A DNA stretch of 64,000 nucleotides from Galbitalea sp036499165 (GCA_036499165.1 DASYEE010000012.1:19856-83855); one strand, 5' to 3'. Shown: positions 40,687 through 49,429, numbered from the stretch's first letter. The notes: a model not told the origin generated them from the sequence alone. Numbers and translations are program-made.

Positions 40687-42750
40687 ATGTCCAAGCCACT
40701 GACTGCCGATGTTGCGGACCTCGCGCTCGCCAACATCACGGCGCTGTCGCTCTTGGGCACCACCACATCTGCCGATCTGGGCGGCACCACCCAGAACGAT
40801 TTCGCTCCGGCCAACCTCGCCTCCATCGTCGTCGTCAACCTCACGGCGAGCTCGGCGGCATCGATCACGGGCCTCGCCGCCCAGCCCGTCGGGCGGATGG
40901 TGGTCCTCTACGCGCTCGCCGCCAACGTCGGCAACGTTACCCTGACCAACGAGGATGTGGGCTCGGCGGCGGCGAACCGCTTCGACCTTCCCGGCGCGGC
41001 CATCGCTGTCCTGACGCCGGGCTCCGCGTGCTGGCTCCGGTATGACACCACGACATCGCGCTGGAAGATGCTCGCGAGCACGAGCTCGACCACGCTGCCG
41101 AGCCTCATCGTCACGGGGGCGGTTACGTTCTCTGGAGCGATCACGCCGGCGAGCTTGCCGGCAGGGCTGGCGAACAACTACAACCCGGCGGGACTCGCCA
41201 ACGCCGCGACGATCCGCCAAGCGGTCAATGTGGGCGTCGTCGCCATCCTGTCGGGGCTGACCGCCCAAGGCGCCGGCCGCCGCATCACGATCCAGAACCT
41301 CGGAACTGGGATCCTGACGATCACCAGCGAGGACACCAACTCCACGGCCGCGAACCGGTTCTCGATGCCCGGTGGCGGCACATGGGAGCTCCTGACCGAC
41401 GGCGCGATCACGTTCCTCTACGATGGCACCACAGCGCGGTGGATCGCCGAGAACATGACGCAGGCCGTCCCGTTCGTGCAGATCAACACCGTGACCAGCC
41501 CGGCGGCGATCACAGGCTCGGTGAACGACTACAACCCGGTCGGGTTGGCGGTGGCAGGCGTGCTGCGTCAGGCGTTGAGTGGATCGGCGACCCTGACCGG
41601 TCTCGTGGCGCAGGTCGATGGCCGGATGCTCGTGCTCGAGAACATCGATACGTCGCTCAACATCACGCTGACCAACGAAGACACCGGGTCAGCGGCGGCG
41701 AATCGCTTCATATTGCCGGGCGCGGTGTCGCTGCTCATCGGCCCGGGTTCCGTCGTCATCCTGATCTATGACGGTGCGAGCGCTCGATGGCGAGGCATCG
41801 GTCAAGTCGGCGCGACGACGGCATCAGCATCGGCCGCAGGCATCTTCGGCACGGGTGGAGACGGAGATCTTGTCTTCGACGGCATCGCTACCGTCGCTGG
41901 CATGGTGCCGGTCGCGAACGTCTACACGATGACGCGCGATCTGCGTCCGCACAACATGACGATCAATGTGGGCATCACCGTCAAGACGGCGGGATGGCGC
42001 GTCTTCGGATCTGGCAATGCCGCCGGGCCGGGTCTCCTGCAATGTAGTGGTGGCAACGGCGGCAATGGTGGCGCGGCGAATGTGGGAGGCGTGGCCGGAA
42101 CCTCACCGGTCCCGGGAAGCGTCTACATGCGGACGCTGCAGCCAGGCGGTGCCGGCGGCACGACGGGCGCTGGAGGAGGTGTCGGCACACTCAATCCCGG
42201 AAATTTGTACGAAGGATTCACGGGAACCGGCGGCAATTCGTCGGGCGGCAATGCAACCGGTGTTGGCGCGGGCGGCGGCGGCGGTTCGGGGACTGCTATT
42301 GGGGGTAATGGTGGAAGCGCGACACCGTACACAGCACTCGGCACGAGTCTTTTCGCGCCTCAGTGCTTCTCGTTTTTTGTCCCGAATTCAGCGGCTGTTC
42401 AAATCTGGGCTGGCGGCAATGCAGGCGGCGGCGGCTGTGGTGGCGGTGCCGGTTCCGGCGGCGGCGGCGGCGGCGGCGGTCCGGGTGGTTGCGTGGCGCT
42501 CATTTTTCGGACGATCAGTAGCTCGCTGCAGATTCAAGCCAACGGCGGCAACGGCGGCAATGCGGGTGGCGGCGTCAATCCCGGCGGCGGCGGCGGCGGC
42601 GGCGGCGGGCTCGTCGTGATCGTGACCACCACGCCGACGAATCTCCTGCCAACCCCGCAGGTCAATGCCGGTACCGGCGGCACCGGGAGCGGAGCCGGGC
42701 TACATGGTGGCAACGGCACCAACGGACTCGTGTATATTTTCAACTCCTGA
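40687..42750 (+). CDS. Fibre-like protein with glycine-rich tip
   Basis: 687 aa. Three repeats of ~100 residues (LTNEDVGSAAANRFDLPG; ITSEDTNSTAANRFSMPGG; LTNEDTGSAAANRFILPG), each ending with a YD-type turn and RW. Residues ~455-680 are glycine-rich with long poly-Gly runs, typical of tail-fibre tips that form polyglycine lattices. Probably receptor binding. No catalytic motif. Confidence 0.7.
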   Translation: MSKPLTADVADLALANITALSLLGTTTSADLGGTTQNDFAPANLASIVVVNLTASSAASITGLAAQPVGRMVVLYALAANVGNVTLTNEDVGSAAANRFDLPGAAIAVLTPGSACWLRYDTTTSRWKMLASTSSTTLPSLIVTGAVTFSGAITPASLPAGLANNYNPAGLANAATIRQAVNVGVVAILSGLTAQGAGRRITIQNLGTGILTITSEDTNSTAANRFSMPGGGTWELLTDGAITFLYDGTTARWIAENMTQAVPFVQINTVTSPAAITGSVNDYNPVGLAVAGVLRQALSGSATLTGLVAQVDGRMLVLENIDTSLNITLTNEDTGSAAANRFILPGAVSLLIGPGSVVILIYDGASARWRGIGQVGATTASASAAGIFGTGGDGDLVFDGIATVAGMVPVANVYTMTRDLRPHNMTINVGITVKTAGWRVFGSGNAAGPGLLQCSGGNGGNGGAANVGGVAGTSPVPGSVYMRTLQPGGAGGTTGAGGGVGTLNPGNLYEGFTGTGGNSSGGNATGVGAGGGGGSGTAIGGNGGSATPYTALGTSLFAPQCFSFFVPNSAAVQIWAGGNAGGGGCGGGAGSGGGGGGGGPGGCVALIFRTISSSLQIQANGGNGGNAGGGVNPGGGGGGGGGLVVIVTTTPTNLLPTPQVNAGTGGTGSGAGLHGGNGTNGLVYIFNS

Positions 42751-42781
42751 CACGATAACGAAGCGGGATAGAATCACGCTC

Positions 42782-43069
42782 ATGAGTAAGCTCTATCAAA
42801 TTCAGGAGACTAGCGGACCGATGCGAACTGGTTGGGCACAGCAACTCGAACAAGGAGACATCGCGACCTTGTTCATCATGAATATCCTATCGCCAATGAT
42901 GGCGCAGATCGCTGCGACAGGCGTCTTGAATTCCGGTGGGTACACGACGCCGTTTTTCACTGACATCTCAGGATTGTTTCCCGGTGGCCCGCCGCCGTGG
43001 TTCGTGATCCTTAGCGACGGTACATACGGGGTCGTGGCTAACCTCGGTAACTACGTTACTCTCAACTGA
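42782..43069 (+). CDS. Small hypothetical protein after the fibre gene
   Basis: 95 aa. Begins SKLYQIQETSGPMRTGWAQ with a moderately hydrophobic helix (IATLFIMNILSPMMAQIAA) and a beta-rich end (PWFVILSDGTYGVVANLG). Could be a fibre-assembly factor; unrecognised. Confidence 0.5.
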   Translation: MSKLYQIQETSGPMRTGWAQQLEQGDIATLFIMNILSPMMAQIAATGVLNSGGYTTPFFTDISGLFPGGPPPWFVILSDGTYGVVANLGNYVTLN

Positions 43070-43076
43070 CGCTTCG

Positions 43077-43178
43077 ATGCCCGCGCTATTCGCTCTCATG
43101 TTCTTCGTCAGTATCGCCGCAGTTCTGATCGTCGAAGACGAGGGCGAAGATGACAACGAGCTCGTTCGAGGAGGGTGA
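43077..43178 (+). CDS. 33-aa single-span membrane peptide
   Basis: Translated by hand. ATG at 43077, stop at 43176-43178: a hydrophobic segment PALFALMFFVSIAAVLIV followed by an acidic tail DEGEDDNELVRGG. No strong ribosome site. The next gene starts three bases after its stop and its Shine-Dalgarno lies inside this peptide's end, so coupling is likely. Confidence 0.45.
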   Translation: MPALFALMFFVSIAAVLIVEDEGEDDNELVRGG

Positions 43179-43180
43179 CC

Positions 43181-43393
43181 ATGGAGATCCGCACCGACAA
43201 CCCCATCGCTCGAGGCGTCTCCAACCTGATGTATGTCGGTGATGCCGAGGTCCTGCCATCGGGTGGACGCATCGACATCGCCACTGCGCTGCTGGGCGCG
43301 TACATGGCGGGTGCCCACGGCGGCGGGTGGCGGCTATTCTGGTTCGGTTGGACCGCCTACTTTGGTGTGAAGGCTATCCGTCGGACATCGTAA
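43181..43393 (+). CDS. Small membrane-associated protein
   Basis: 70 aa with a GAGGAGG site. Gly/Ala-rich hydrophobic middle (IATALLGAYMAGAHGGGW, then RLFWFGWTAYFGVKAI). Ends RRTS. Possible membrane component; unrecognised. Confidence 0.5.
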   Translation: MEIRTDNPIARGVSNLMYVGDAEVLPSGGRIDIATALLGAYMAGAHGGGWRLFWFGWTAYFGVKAIRRTS

Positions 43394-43403
43394 GGAGATC
43401 GTG

Positions 43404-43658
43404 ATGCGCATTGTTGACTCTCGTTCCGGTGAAGACCTTGCGATTGGCAAGACCATCTCGTATCCCGATGGCGAGAGCATCACGTTGCTCGATTTCCGGC
43501 CCCGGCTCTTCATGGCGCGCATGCGAGTGAGATCCGTCGAGCGCGACTACTCCAAGCCCGGTTATCCGTTGCACACCGTCGAACAATGGGTGGATGGTCC
43601 CATCCGGTGGTTCCATCCCGCCTTCGCCGGTCAACGCGTCGCGTTCTTCCCGTCCTGA
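43404..43658 (+). CDS. Small hypothetical protein
   Basis: 84 aa. The ATG at 43404 has AAGGAG at a 5-base distance; a GTG directly before it is less well placed. Beta-rich (LAIGKTISYPDGESITLLD), ending HPAFAGQRVAFFPS. Its 3' end overlaps the convergent minus-strand gene by 28 bases. Confidence 0.5.
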   Translation: MRIVDSRSGEDLAIGKTISYPDGESITLLDFRPRLFMARMRVRSVERDYSKPGYPLHTVEQWVDGPIRWFHPAFAGQRVAFFPS

Positions 43659-43924
43659 CCGGGTCGCTCGATAATCAGCACCACCCGTGACTGCTCGCGG
43701 ATCGACCGTGCGCACGCCTCCAAGAACAGCGCGGCGGCCTCGGGGAGCGCGAAGTCGATCACTAGGCGCTCGTGTTCCTCGGATTTCGCCAGCGGTGGAT
43801 TGGGGCGCGTCGGACGCTTGTCCACGACCGGTTCGGGCTCGTCGACCACCACGGCATCGTCCATGACCCATTGTACATCTGCCCGGGATCTGCCCGAGCC
43901 CGCGTAAATCCACACCCGCCGCAC
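43631..43924 (-). CDS. Small hypothetical protein, minus strand
   Basis: 97 aa from a GTG, or 78 aa from the ATG at 43867 (DDAVVVDEPEPVVDK). A helical C-terminal part (LPEAAALFLEACARSIREQ) looks genuine. Convergent with the gene before it and divergent from the glycosyltransferase. Unrecognised. Confidence 0.45.
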   Translation of the reverse strand: MRRVWIYAGSGRSRADVQWVMDDAVVVDEPEPVVDKRPTRPNPPLAKSEEHERLVIDFALPEAAALFLEACARSIREQSRVVLIIERPGQDGKNATR

Positions 43925-43944
43925 TCCCGTGATAGACGTGTTGG

Positions 43945-44721
43945 ATGGCTCTCCGGCCAGACCAGCGCGTGGCGTCGTGGATCGTCGCCACGCACTATCG
44001 CCCGGCGTTGCTGCGTGCAGCGCTCGATTCCATCCTCGCGTGCAAGATGCCCGAGGGCTGGGGGGTTGAGATCATTATCGTGCGGCACGACCGGGACCAC
44101 GAGGCCGAGCGCGTGCTGGCCGACTGCGATGTAGTCATGGACTTGGTGACTACGGCGCAGACCTGCGCCAAGAAACGCAACCTCGCCCTCAGCAATGCGA
44201 GCGGCAACCTCCTCCTCGTCGCCGATGATGACGACATCCAGAGCCCCCTACGTGCGCTCGAGGCGTGCGCCGCCTACGAGGATGGTCACCTCCTCTCGAG
44301 CGTGAGGGAATTCCGGCAACTCCACCTCTCCACCGGAGACGTCGTGCGGTGGACCGGGGTCAAGGACGCCTCGGGACCGATGACCGGCCGAGCTCGCAAC
44401 TACGACGCCGCTGGCGTGCGAAAGGTCGGGGGCTGGGACGAGTCGGTCGCGCGCGGCATCGATAGCGAGCTCACCGGCAAGCTGTACCGGCGGCTCGGCA
44501 TCCGCGAGCACGACCTCGGCACTGGCCAGGCGCGGCGCTTCGTCTGCATCCAGCACCAGAGCAACGTGTGGGCGCGGCCCGTCGTTTCGAAGGACCGGCG
44601 ACATCGCCATGGCGGGTACATCCTCACCGGGGAGGGCCACTGGACCACCTGCGAGGACTTCCCTGTCGCGTACGTGAAGGATCTCTTCATCGCTGCGCCG
44701 GAAACGTTCGGCCACCCGTGA
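43945..44721 (+). CDS. GT-A fold glycosyltransferase (GT2-like)
   Basis: 258 aa. N-terminal nucleotide-binding pattern (RVASWIVATHYRPALLRAA), a lysine/asparagine helix before the acidic motif (CAKKRNLALSNASGNLLLV), then ADDDD as metal-binding DxD and a DESVARGIDSELTGKLYRRL acceptor region. Family 2 enzymes move a sugar from a nucleotide donor. With two further sugar genes nearby, it probably decorates virion proteins, DNA or host surface glycans. Confidence 0.75.
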   Translation: MALRPDQRVASWIVATHYRPALLRAALDSILACKMPEGWGVEIIIVRHDRDHEAERVLADCDVVMDLVTTAQTCAKKRNLALSNASGNLLLVADDDDIQSPLRALEACAAYEDGHLLSSVREFRQLHLSTGDVVRWTGVKDASGPMTGRARNYDAAGVRKVGGWDESVARGIDSELTGKLYRRLGIREHDLGTGQARRFVCIQHQSNVWARPVVSKDRRHRHGGYILTGEGHWTTCEDFPVAYVKDLFIAAPETFGHP

Positions 44722-44728
44722 TGCACTG

Positions 44729-45280
44729 ATGCCATCGCCGGGCTCGTTGTTCATTCGTTACTGGGCGCAGACCGACAACTCCATGATCGGACTTGCCGCA
44801 AGACGCTGGCTTGAGGCGATGGTGGCCATCCCGAACAATGGGATTCGCGTGCTCCCCACGAACCAACAGGGATTCATGGGTGACTGGACGGCGCACATAG
44901 GGCTGGGCATGGTCGCCATCGACGGTCCGTACGTCAACGTCGTGTGCTGCCCACCCCAGCGCTGGGCATGGCACCTCTCGATCCGCATCCCGCCATCTCG
45001 TGACGGATCGCGACCGGCGGAGACCACGTCAGGTGACGTCGAGATCTACACCGCAGGCCATCGCAATATCCTCATCGTTCCGCCGGGTGTGTACCCCGCA
45101 TCCAAACTCGAAGTCTTCAGCGCGATGAAGTACCAGGCGCTGGTGTGCGGCAGCGAGGCCGATGCGCAGTGGTGGCGCGGCGTCGGCGCCAAGCCGATCA
45201 CGATGGCGATTCCGCAGGGTCCCGGTCGCGCCGACGGGGTCGCCCTGTTGCGGAAGATTCTCTTTCCGGGGGACTCATGA
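44729..45280 (+). CDS. Hypothetical protein in glycosylation cluster
   Basis: 183 aa. N-terminal beta/alpha part (SLFIRYWAQTDNSMIGLAA) and a later SAMKYQALVCGSEADAQWW segment that resembles the acceptor-side domain of GT-B enzymes, but no full fold is recognisable. It overlaps the next glycosyltransferase (ATGA), so the two may act as a pair. Confidence 0.5.
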   Translation: MPSPGSLFIRYWAQTDNSMIGLAARRWLEAMVAIPNNGIRVLPTNQQGFMGDWTAHIGLGMVAIDGPYVNVVCCPPQRWAWHLSIRIPPSRDGSRPAETTSGDVEIYTAGHRNILIVPPGVYPASKLEVFSAMKYQALVCGSEADAQWWRGVGAKPITMAIPQGPGRADGVALLRKILFPGDS

Positions 45281-46497
45281 AGATTCGTTACTACGGCCAC
45301 GTCGGTCAGCGCACCGGATACGGCAAAGCCGCCAACGCGTTCTGCCTCGCGCTCCATCGCGCTGGCGCCGAGCTCGACATCCGTCCGCTCGCACCCGCTG
45401 CCCAGGTCAGCCTCGCTGGTGCGTCCTTGCCACTGGCAAGGTTTCTCCGAAAAGACAATGAACTGCTCGTCAACCCGCACGCCATCATCGTCCACACATT
45501 GCCGCTCGACTGTAAGCGCGTGCTCGAGATCGCCCAGCAGCAATGCACGAGCCCTGGCCATGATTTATACGGCGCCCAGACGGTCGCCTACACGACCTGG
45601 GAGGCGCTCGCAGCCCCTGAGGAGGTGACGTCGGGTTTGGCTGAGTTCGACGCGGTGTGGTCGCCGAGTTCGTCCTCGCTGCGTGGCCTGTCGTATGTCC
45701 CCAAGGACGCTACGCCACCTGACGGATCGGCGCCTCACGGACCAGAATACCGGGTGCTGCCGCATTGCTTCGACGAGGAGTCGCTCGGCGCGCGACTCGA
45801 CCGCCAAGAGGACAAGGGTGACCGAGCGTTCACGTTTTACTACGTGGGTGCGTGGTCGGGTCGCAAGAACATCGGAGGTGTCATCAAGGCGTACACGCAC
45901 ACGTTCAAGGCCGGGGAGCGTGTGCGACTGATGCTCTCGTGCGCGGGCGTGACCGATCGTCAATTCATGGCGGCGATCCATGCCACTGGGATCCCGCAGT
46001 CGGAGATCCCCCGGATCGAGTTCAATAATCGGTACGTGACGGACGAGGAGATGATCGCGTTTCATCGGGACGAGGTCGACTGCTTCGTGTCGGCGAGCCG
46101 CGGTGAGGCGTGGAACCTGCCCGCGTTCGAGGCAATGCTCGCGGGACGGCACATCATCGCGCCCTTTGGTCAGGGGAGTGACGACTACCTCGCCAGCAAT
46201 GGTGGCACCACGGCCGATCTGTACCCGGCGGCGTACACGCCCGCCGAGCTCGACGTGGCGATCACCCCGGGACCGAAGGATCGGCCGGAGATGTACGGGC
46301 TCGCGGTGGGCGGCGTGCAGGGACTGACGTCACGGTGCCTGTGGCATGAGCCGGACCTGATGTCACTGTCGTCGTTCATGCGGTCGAGCTTCGAACAGCC
46401 GAGCCGGTGTATCACGTGCTTCTACAACCCGATCGAGCGCTACGGGTACGCCGCAGTGGCGAAGCAAGCGCTCGGCTATCTGGAAGGTTTGAAATGA
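45277..46497 (+). CDS. GT-B fold glycosyltransferase (GT4-like)
   Basis: 406 aa. N-terminal KIRYYGHVGQRTGYGKAAN is the usual Gly-rich start of this family. A linker region has WSPSSSSLRG. The C-terminal donor domain begins FTFYYVGAWSGRKNIGGVI and contains CFVSASRGEAWNLPAFEAM (the E-x7-E-like element) and PFGQGSDDYLA. A retaining enzyme using a nucleotide sugar is expected. Contains a perfect palindromic site copy at 45427-45439. Confidence 0.8.
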   Translation: MKIRYYGHVGQRTGYGKAANAFCLALHRAGAELDIRPLAPAAQVSLAGASLPLARFLRKDNELLVNPHAIIVHTLPLDCKRVLEIAQQQCTSPGHDLYGAQTVAYTTWEALAAPEEVTSGLAEFDAVWSPSSSSLRGLSYVPKDATPPDGSAPHGPEYRVLPHCFDEESLGARLDRQEDKGDRAFTFYYVGAWSGRKNIGGVIKAYTHTFKAGERVRLMLSCAGVTDRQFMAAIHATGIPQSEIPRIEFNNRYVTDEEMIAFHRDEVDCFVSASRGEAWNLPAFEAMLAGRHIIAPFGQGSDDYLASNGGTTADLYPAAYTPAELDVAITPGPKDRPEMYGLAVGGVQGLTSRCLWHEPDLMSLSSFMRSSFEQPSRCITCFYNPIERYGYAAVAKQALGYLEGLK

Positions 46498-47114
46498 CGA
46501 CGACCGAGACGATGCCCAACGAGTTGGAGCGGCGGCGAATGATCGCGGAATGCGCAGTGAACTCTGCCAAGGCCATCGAGGCGGTGATGGAACTCCTCCG
46601 CGTGATGACCAGCGTGGGCCTCAACCCCGAACAGATCGTTGATGCCATCTCGAGCCACCTCGATCTCGGCGTCGCCGAGATCCTCCGTCCGTTGAAAGAA
46701 CAGATCCTCGCCGACTACGCGTGGGTGTTCGCCGGCACTGATCCTGGTCTCGCCGGCATGGCCGGTGGGATAAGCATGGTCAAGGCGGCGATGCTCGACC
46801 GTCACGCCCCCATGCGGAAGCTGATCGACCGGCTATTCAGCGAGGCGCCCAAGCTCGAGAACCCGGATGGCACCGCGGTCCAAGGCCAGGCGCCCGCGCT
46901 GCCCGAGGTCGCCGTCCATCTCGCGAGCGGTCACGAGATGCAGGGCGTGCTCTCGATGACCCCCGAGGGTGTCTTCAAGATGATGTCGATAGCCAGCCAG
47001 GGCCACCATCGGATCATGCTCGAGCAGTTCTTCGGCATCGAAGACATCGATTGCGTCGGGCTCGTGCGACGGGCCGAGCCCGCGCAGGGTTCGCTCATCG
47101 TCGGCGGTTCGTGA
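46494..47114 (+). CDS. Hypothetical helical protein
   Basis: 206 aa; ATGA overlap. Helical N-terminal half (NSAKAIEAVMELLRVMTSV, QIVDAISSHLDLGVAEILR). A Gly/Met stretch GLAGMAGGISMVKAAML. C-terminal beta-rich part. No family recognised. Confidence 0.5.
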   Translation: MTTTETMPNELERRRMIAECAVNSAKAIEAVMELLRVMTSVGLNPEQIVDAISSHLDLGVAEILRPLKEQILADYAWVFAGTDPGLAGMAGGISMVKAAMLDRHAPMRKLIDRLFSEAPKLENPDGTAVQGQAPALPEVAVHLASGHEMQGVLSMTPEGVFKMMSIASQGHHRIMLEQFFGIEDIDCVGLVRRAEPAQGSLIVGGS

Positions 47115-47350
47115 ACTCTTGGCACACGCCGCGAACGCAGTGGCCGGTCGTCGCAGCATGGTGCGTGCCTCTGATCGACAACCAGCCCTGTTTCGTCGTG
47201 TGTCGGCTAGCGGAGACGGTCGATGATCCCGAGCATCGACCGGATCCGATCTCGTACCACGTCTTGGCTCGTCAACTCGTCCCGACGCATTGCTCGTGCG
47301 GTGCATCACTCGCCAGCGGGGCTGACTTCAAGCTGATGCCAACGAACTAG
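47111..47350 (+). CDS. Small Cys-containing protein
   Basis: 79 aa from a GTG overlapping the upstream stop (GTGA). Contains PLIDNQPCFVVCRL and HCSCGA; possibly metal-binding. Its end overlaps the convergent minus-strand gene by four bases. Unrecognised. Confidence 0.5.
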   Translation: MNSWHTPRTQWPVVAAWCVPLIDNQPCFVVCRLAETVDDPEHRPDPISYHVLARQLVPTHCSCGASLASGADFKLMPTN

Positions 47351-47631
47351 TCCTCAAGCGCTCGCCGGTACTCACGAAGCTCGTCTCGGAGCGCCCGGGT
47401 CTCGGCGCCGAGGCCGCGGAACTGCCGTTCAAGTGAGCGTCTAGCCCGCTCGGCCGCCCACGCGACCACGGCGAGCATGTCCATACCGTCAGTCTCTTGA
47501 TACGCGTCGAAGCAATCGGCGCACAGCGTGGGATGCGTGGTGCGCTTCAGGCACACGACGCACGCGTGGCTATTCGTCGTCCTCGTCCTCCTCGCTGTCC
47601 TCGTTCTCGTCTTCAGCCTCGCTGTCGCCAT
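47347..47631 (-). CDS. Small zinc-ribbon protein, minus strand
   Basis: About 94 aa. The start is uncertain: the ATG at 47631 overlaps the acidic gene upstream by 62 bases, and a later GTG would lose the first Cys. The core HACVVCLKRTTHP-TLCADC is a CxxC/CxxC ribbon, followed by a helix (GAETRALRDELREYRRAL). Unrecognised. Confidence 0.45.
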   Translation of the reverse strand: MATARLKTRTRTARRTRTTNSHACVVCLKRTTHPTLCADCFDAYQETDGMDMLAVVAWAAERARRSLERQFRGLGAETRALRDELREYRRALED

Positions 47632-48034
47632 CCTCTTCCCCTTCCTCATTGTCGTCATCGAAGAGTTCGTGGCTCATCGCCTCGACCACGTCGCTCTCGA
47701 GCATCATCGCGAGCTCGTCAATCTTGCCGTGCAGGTAGTGGCTGTACGCCTCGTCGCCCCACTTCGGTTCCATCTTCCCGTCGCTCGCGCAGTCGTTCGC
47801 ATCCTTGATCGCGTCCTCGTTGTCGGCGAGCCACGTCCGCTTGCGGCGGTCGACCTCGAGCGGCTTGGCGGCGTTCTCGGCGGCGGCGACGCATGCGTCA
47901 TGCACGGAGATCTTACCGTCGAGCACGCGCGCGGCCAGATCTTCCTCGTCCACGTCACATCGAAGCTTCGACGACTCGCGGCCCTCGATGTAGAAAGCCG
48001 CGTACTTGCGTTGGATAGCGAACGGGATCGGCAT
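47570..48034 (-). CDS. Acidic hypothetical protein, minus strand
   Basis: 154 aa. I take the ATG at 48034 (PIPFAIQRKYAAFYIEGRE); the upstream in-frame extension crosses the regulatory repeat. Helical middle and a C-terminal run of ~30 Asp/Glu residues. It diverges from the ribbon-helix-helix gene across a small operator-like region and is probably regulated by it. Confidence 0.55.
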   Translation of the reverse strand: MPIPFAIQRKYAAFYIEGRESSKLRCDVDEEDLAARVLDGKISVHDACVAAAENAAKPLEVDRRKRTWLADNEDAIKDANDCASDGKMEPKWGDEAYSHYLHGKIDELAMMLESDVVEAMSHELFDDDNEEGEEDGDSEAEDENEDSEEDEDDE

Positions 48035-48044
48035 GGGTGAAAAG

Positions 48045-48078
48045 CATCTTGCACATCGACCTTGACGAACGCAAGATG
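48045..48078. promoter_or_regulatory. Inverted repeat between divergent genes
   Basis: CATCTTGC (48045-48052) and GCAAGATG (48071-48078) are perfect 8-base inverted repeats spaced by 18 bases. A TTGACG (48062-48067) lies between them. Placed between the acidic gene (start 48034) and the RHH gene (start 48105), it is a likely autoregulatory operator. Confidence 0.5.
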
Positions 48079-48104
48079 ATGCGAGACACATCAAAACGCA
48101 TCAC

Positions 48105-48284
48105 GTGGCCAAACCGACCAAGAAGAGATCCCGGGCGAATCCGGAGACGGCACTGGTGCAGACCCGCATCTCGCTGGAAGCGAAGGAACTGCTGGACCGA
48201 CAAACCGACGCCGAGATGATGTCCGAGGCCGCCCTCGTCAGGCGGGTACTATACCGTCACCTGGGACTGCTCAAGGAGATCTGA
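48105..48284 (+). CDS. Ribbon-helix-helix DNA-binding protein
   Basis: 59 aa, translated by hand from a GTG. Basic N-terminus (AKPTKKRSRANPETALVQT), then VQTRISLEAKELLD as the strand and first helix, and SEAALVRRVLYRHLGLL as the second helix, the Arc/CopG fold. Such proteins bind DNA as dimers at inverted repeats. The gene begins 27 bases after the repeat pair described above. Confidence 0.65.
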   Translation: MAKPTKKRSRANPETALVQTRISLEAKELLDRQTDAEMMSEAALVRRVLYRHLGLLKEI

Positions 48285-48285
48285 C

Positions 48286-48612
48286 ATGCCGCGACCGTTG
48301 CCCGGAAAGCCACAGCAACTTCCACCGGTCACCCAGGGGCCGATTCACCGCGTGCCGTGCCCGCACTGCGGACAGCCCGAGGACTTCCGCGCCCTGAACG
48401 ATCAGCAGCTCCTCGATACCGGCCATCAGGTGGTGTGCGAGCACTGCGGGTATTCGATGGAGGTTGTCGGCATCCAGGACGTGAAGGTCGTGTCCGTGCG
48501 CAAGGACCCGCGCACCCATGGACGACCGCGCGATCCGAATCCGCCCGCGCAGCCCGCGCGCACCGTTGGGGCAGGCATGGTCAACCGGCTACTCGGAAGG
48601 GGGCGTCGATGA
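48286..48612 (+). CDS. Zinc-ribbon protein
   Basis: 108 aa. CPHCG (~25) and CEHCGY (~53) form a four-Cys ribbon with a beta-rich core (YSMEVVGIQDVKVVSVRKD). A basic, Pro-rich tail ends GRGRR. May bind nucleic acid. It starts two bases after the RHH stop, so the two genes are probably one unit. Confidence 0.6.
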   Translation: MPRPLPGKPQQLPPVTQGPIHRVPCPHCGQPEDFRALNDQQLLDTGHQVVCEHCGYSMEVVGIQDVKVVSVRKDPRTHGRPRDPNPPAQPARTVGAGMVNRLLGRGRR

Positions 48613-49070
48613 CCGTGCTTGAGATGATTCGCGGACTCGTCCGTTGTGCCGAGTTCAAGGAGCAGGAAGAGAACGGAAAGATCTGGGACTCCTCGTGCCG
48701 CGATGCGTTGCAGGAGGCGCGTCGCCGCGGCTGGGGGCGGCACCAGATCGGCCATCTCGGTGAAGCGGACGGACGTTGCTTCATCGTCACGTACTGCCGA
48801 CCGCAGTCAGAGGTGGCGCTTGCGCCTCCAGAGCAACGCGTGGTGCTGTCGAAGCTCGAGGCGCTCGATGCCGTCCGCGAGTGGGTAGGGGATCTCAGCG
48901 AACAGGGCAAGCGCGTGGCGGGCCACTTTCTCGACAATGAAGGCGAGACGTGGGTGTGGTTTTCCACCGGCACGCCGAATGGCATTGCCGATGGCGTGAG
49001 CCAGGATGTCGCGACGATGCAGTTGCTTGTCGGTCGGTTGTGCTTCGTCCGGCGGGGCACAATCGGATGA
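48609..49070 (+). CDS. Hypothetical protein
   Basis: 153 aa; ATGA overlap. Helical start (TVLEMIRGLVRCAEFKEQE) and a beta-rich middle (GEADGRCFIVTYCRPQSEV). Ends GRLCFVRRGTIG. Unrecognised soluble protein. Confidence 0.5.
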   Translation: MTVLEMIRGLVRCAEFKEQEENGKIWDSSCRDALQEARRRGWGRHQIGHLGEADGRCFIVTYCRPQSEVALAPPEQRVVLSKLEALDAVREWVGDLSEQGKRVAGHFLDNEGETWVWFSTGTPNGIADGVSQDVATMQLLVGRLCFVRRGTIG

Positions 49071-49429
49071 GCCCCAAGACCAAGACCAAGCGCCGCAGCA
49101 TCCAGGTGGTCAGCGATCTAGAGATCACCCCGCGCGACTTCGTCATGGCTCGGCTCGCCGCCGCTCGCGCGAGCGCGCAGGCCGCTATCGATGCCATCGA
49201 CGAGTGTATCGCCATCTTCGTCAACCCTGACGACGACAAGGCGGGCAAGGAGCGGGCCGAGCTCGTCGATGCCGCGCTCGAATCGGTCGGCGCCGCATCC
49301 CGGGCGCTCGAGAGCGCAGAGAGCACGTTCGACCAGGCCGACATGAAGGAATGCGAGCCCTGGGAAGATGATGACGACGAGAACGGTGACGACGACGAGG
49401 AGGAGGAGGACAGCTATGGCGAACAGTGA
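49067..49429 (+). CDS. Helical protein with acidic tail
   Basis: 120 aa; ATGA overlap. Basic start (SPKTKTKRRSIQVVSDLEI), a helix pair (ARASAQAAIDAIDECIAIF; LVDAALESVGAASRALESA) and a C-terminal run of Asp/Glu. Third acidic-tailed protein of the window. Unrecognised. Confidence 0.5.
   Translation: MSPKTKTKRRSIQVVSDLEITPRDFVMARLAAARASAQAAIDAIDECIAIFVNPDDDKAGKERAELVDAALESVGAASRALESAESTFDQADMKECEPWEDDDDENGDDDEEEEDSYGEQ

Noticed and set aside
42030..42750. Possible CRISPR-like or satellite repeat in the fibre gene
   Set aside because: Repetition comes from GGC/GGT glycine codons; there are no regular spacers.
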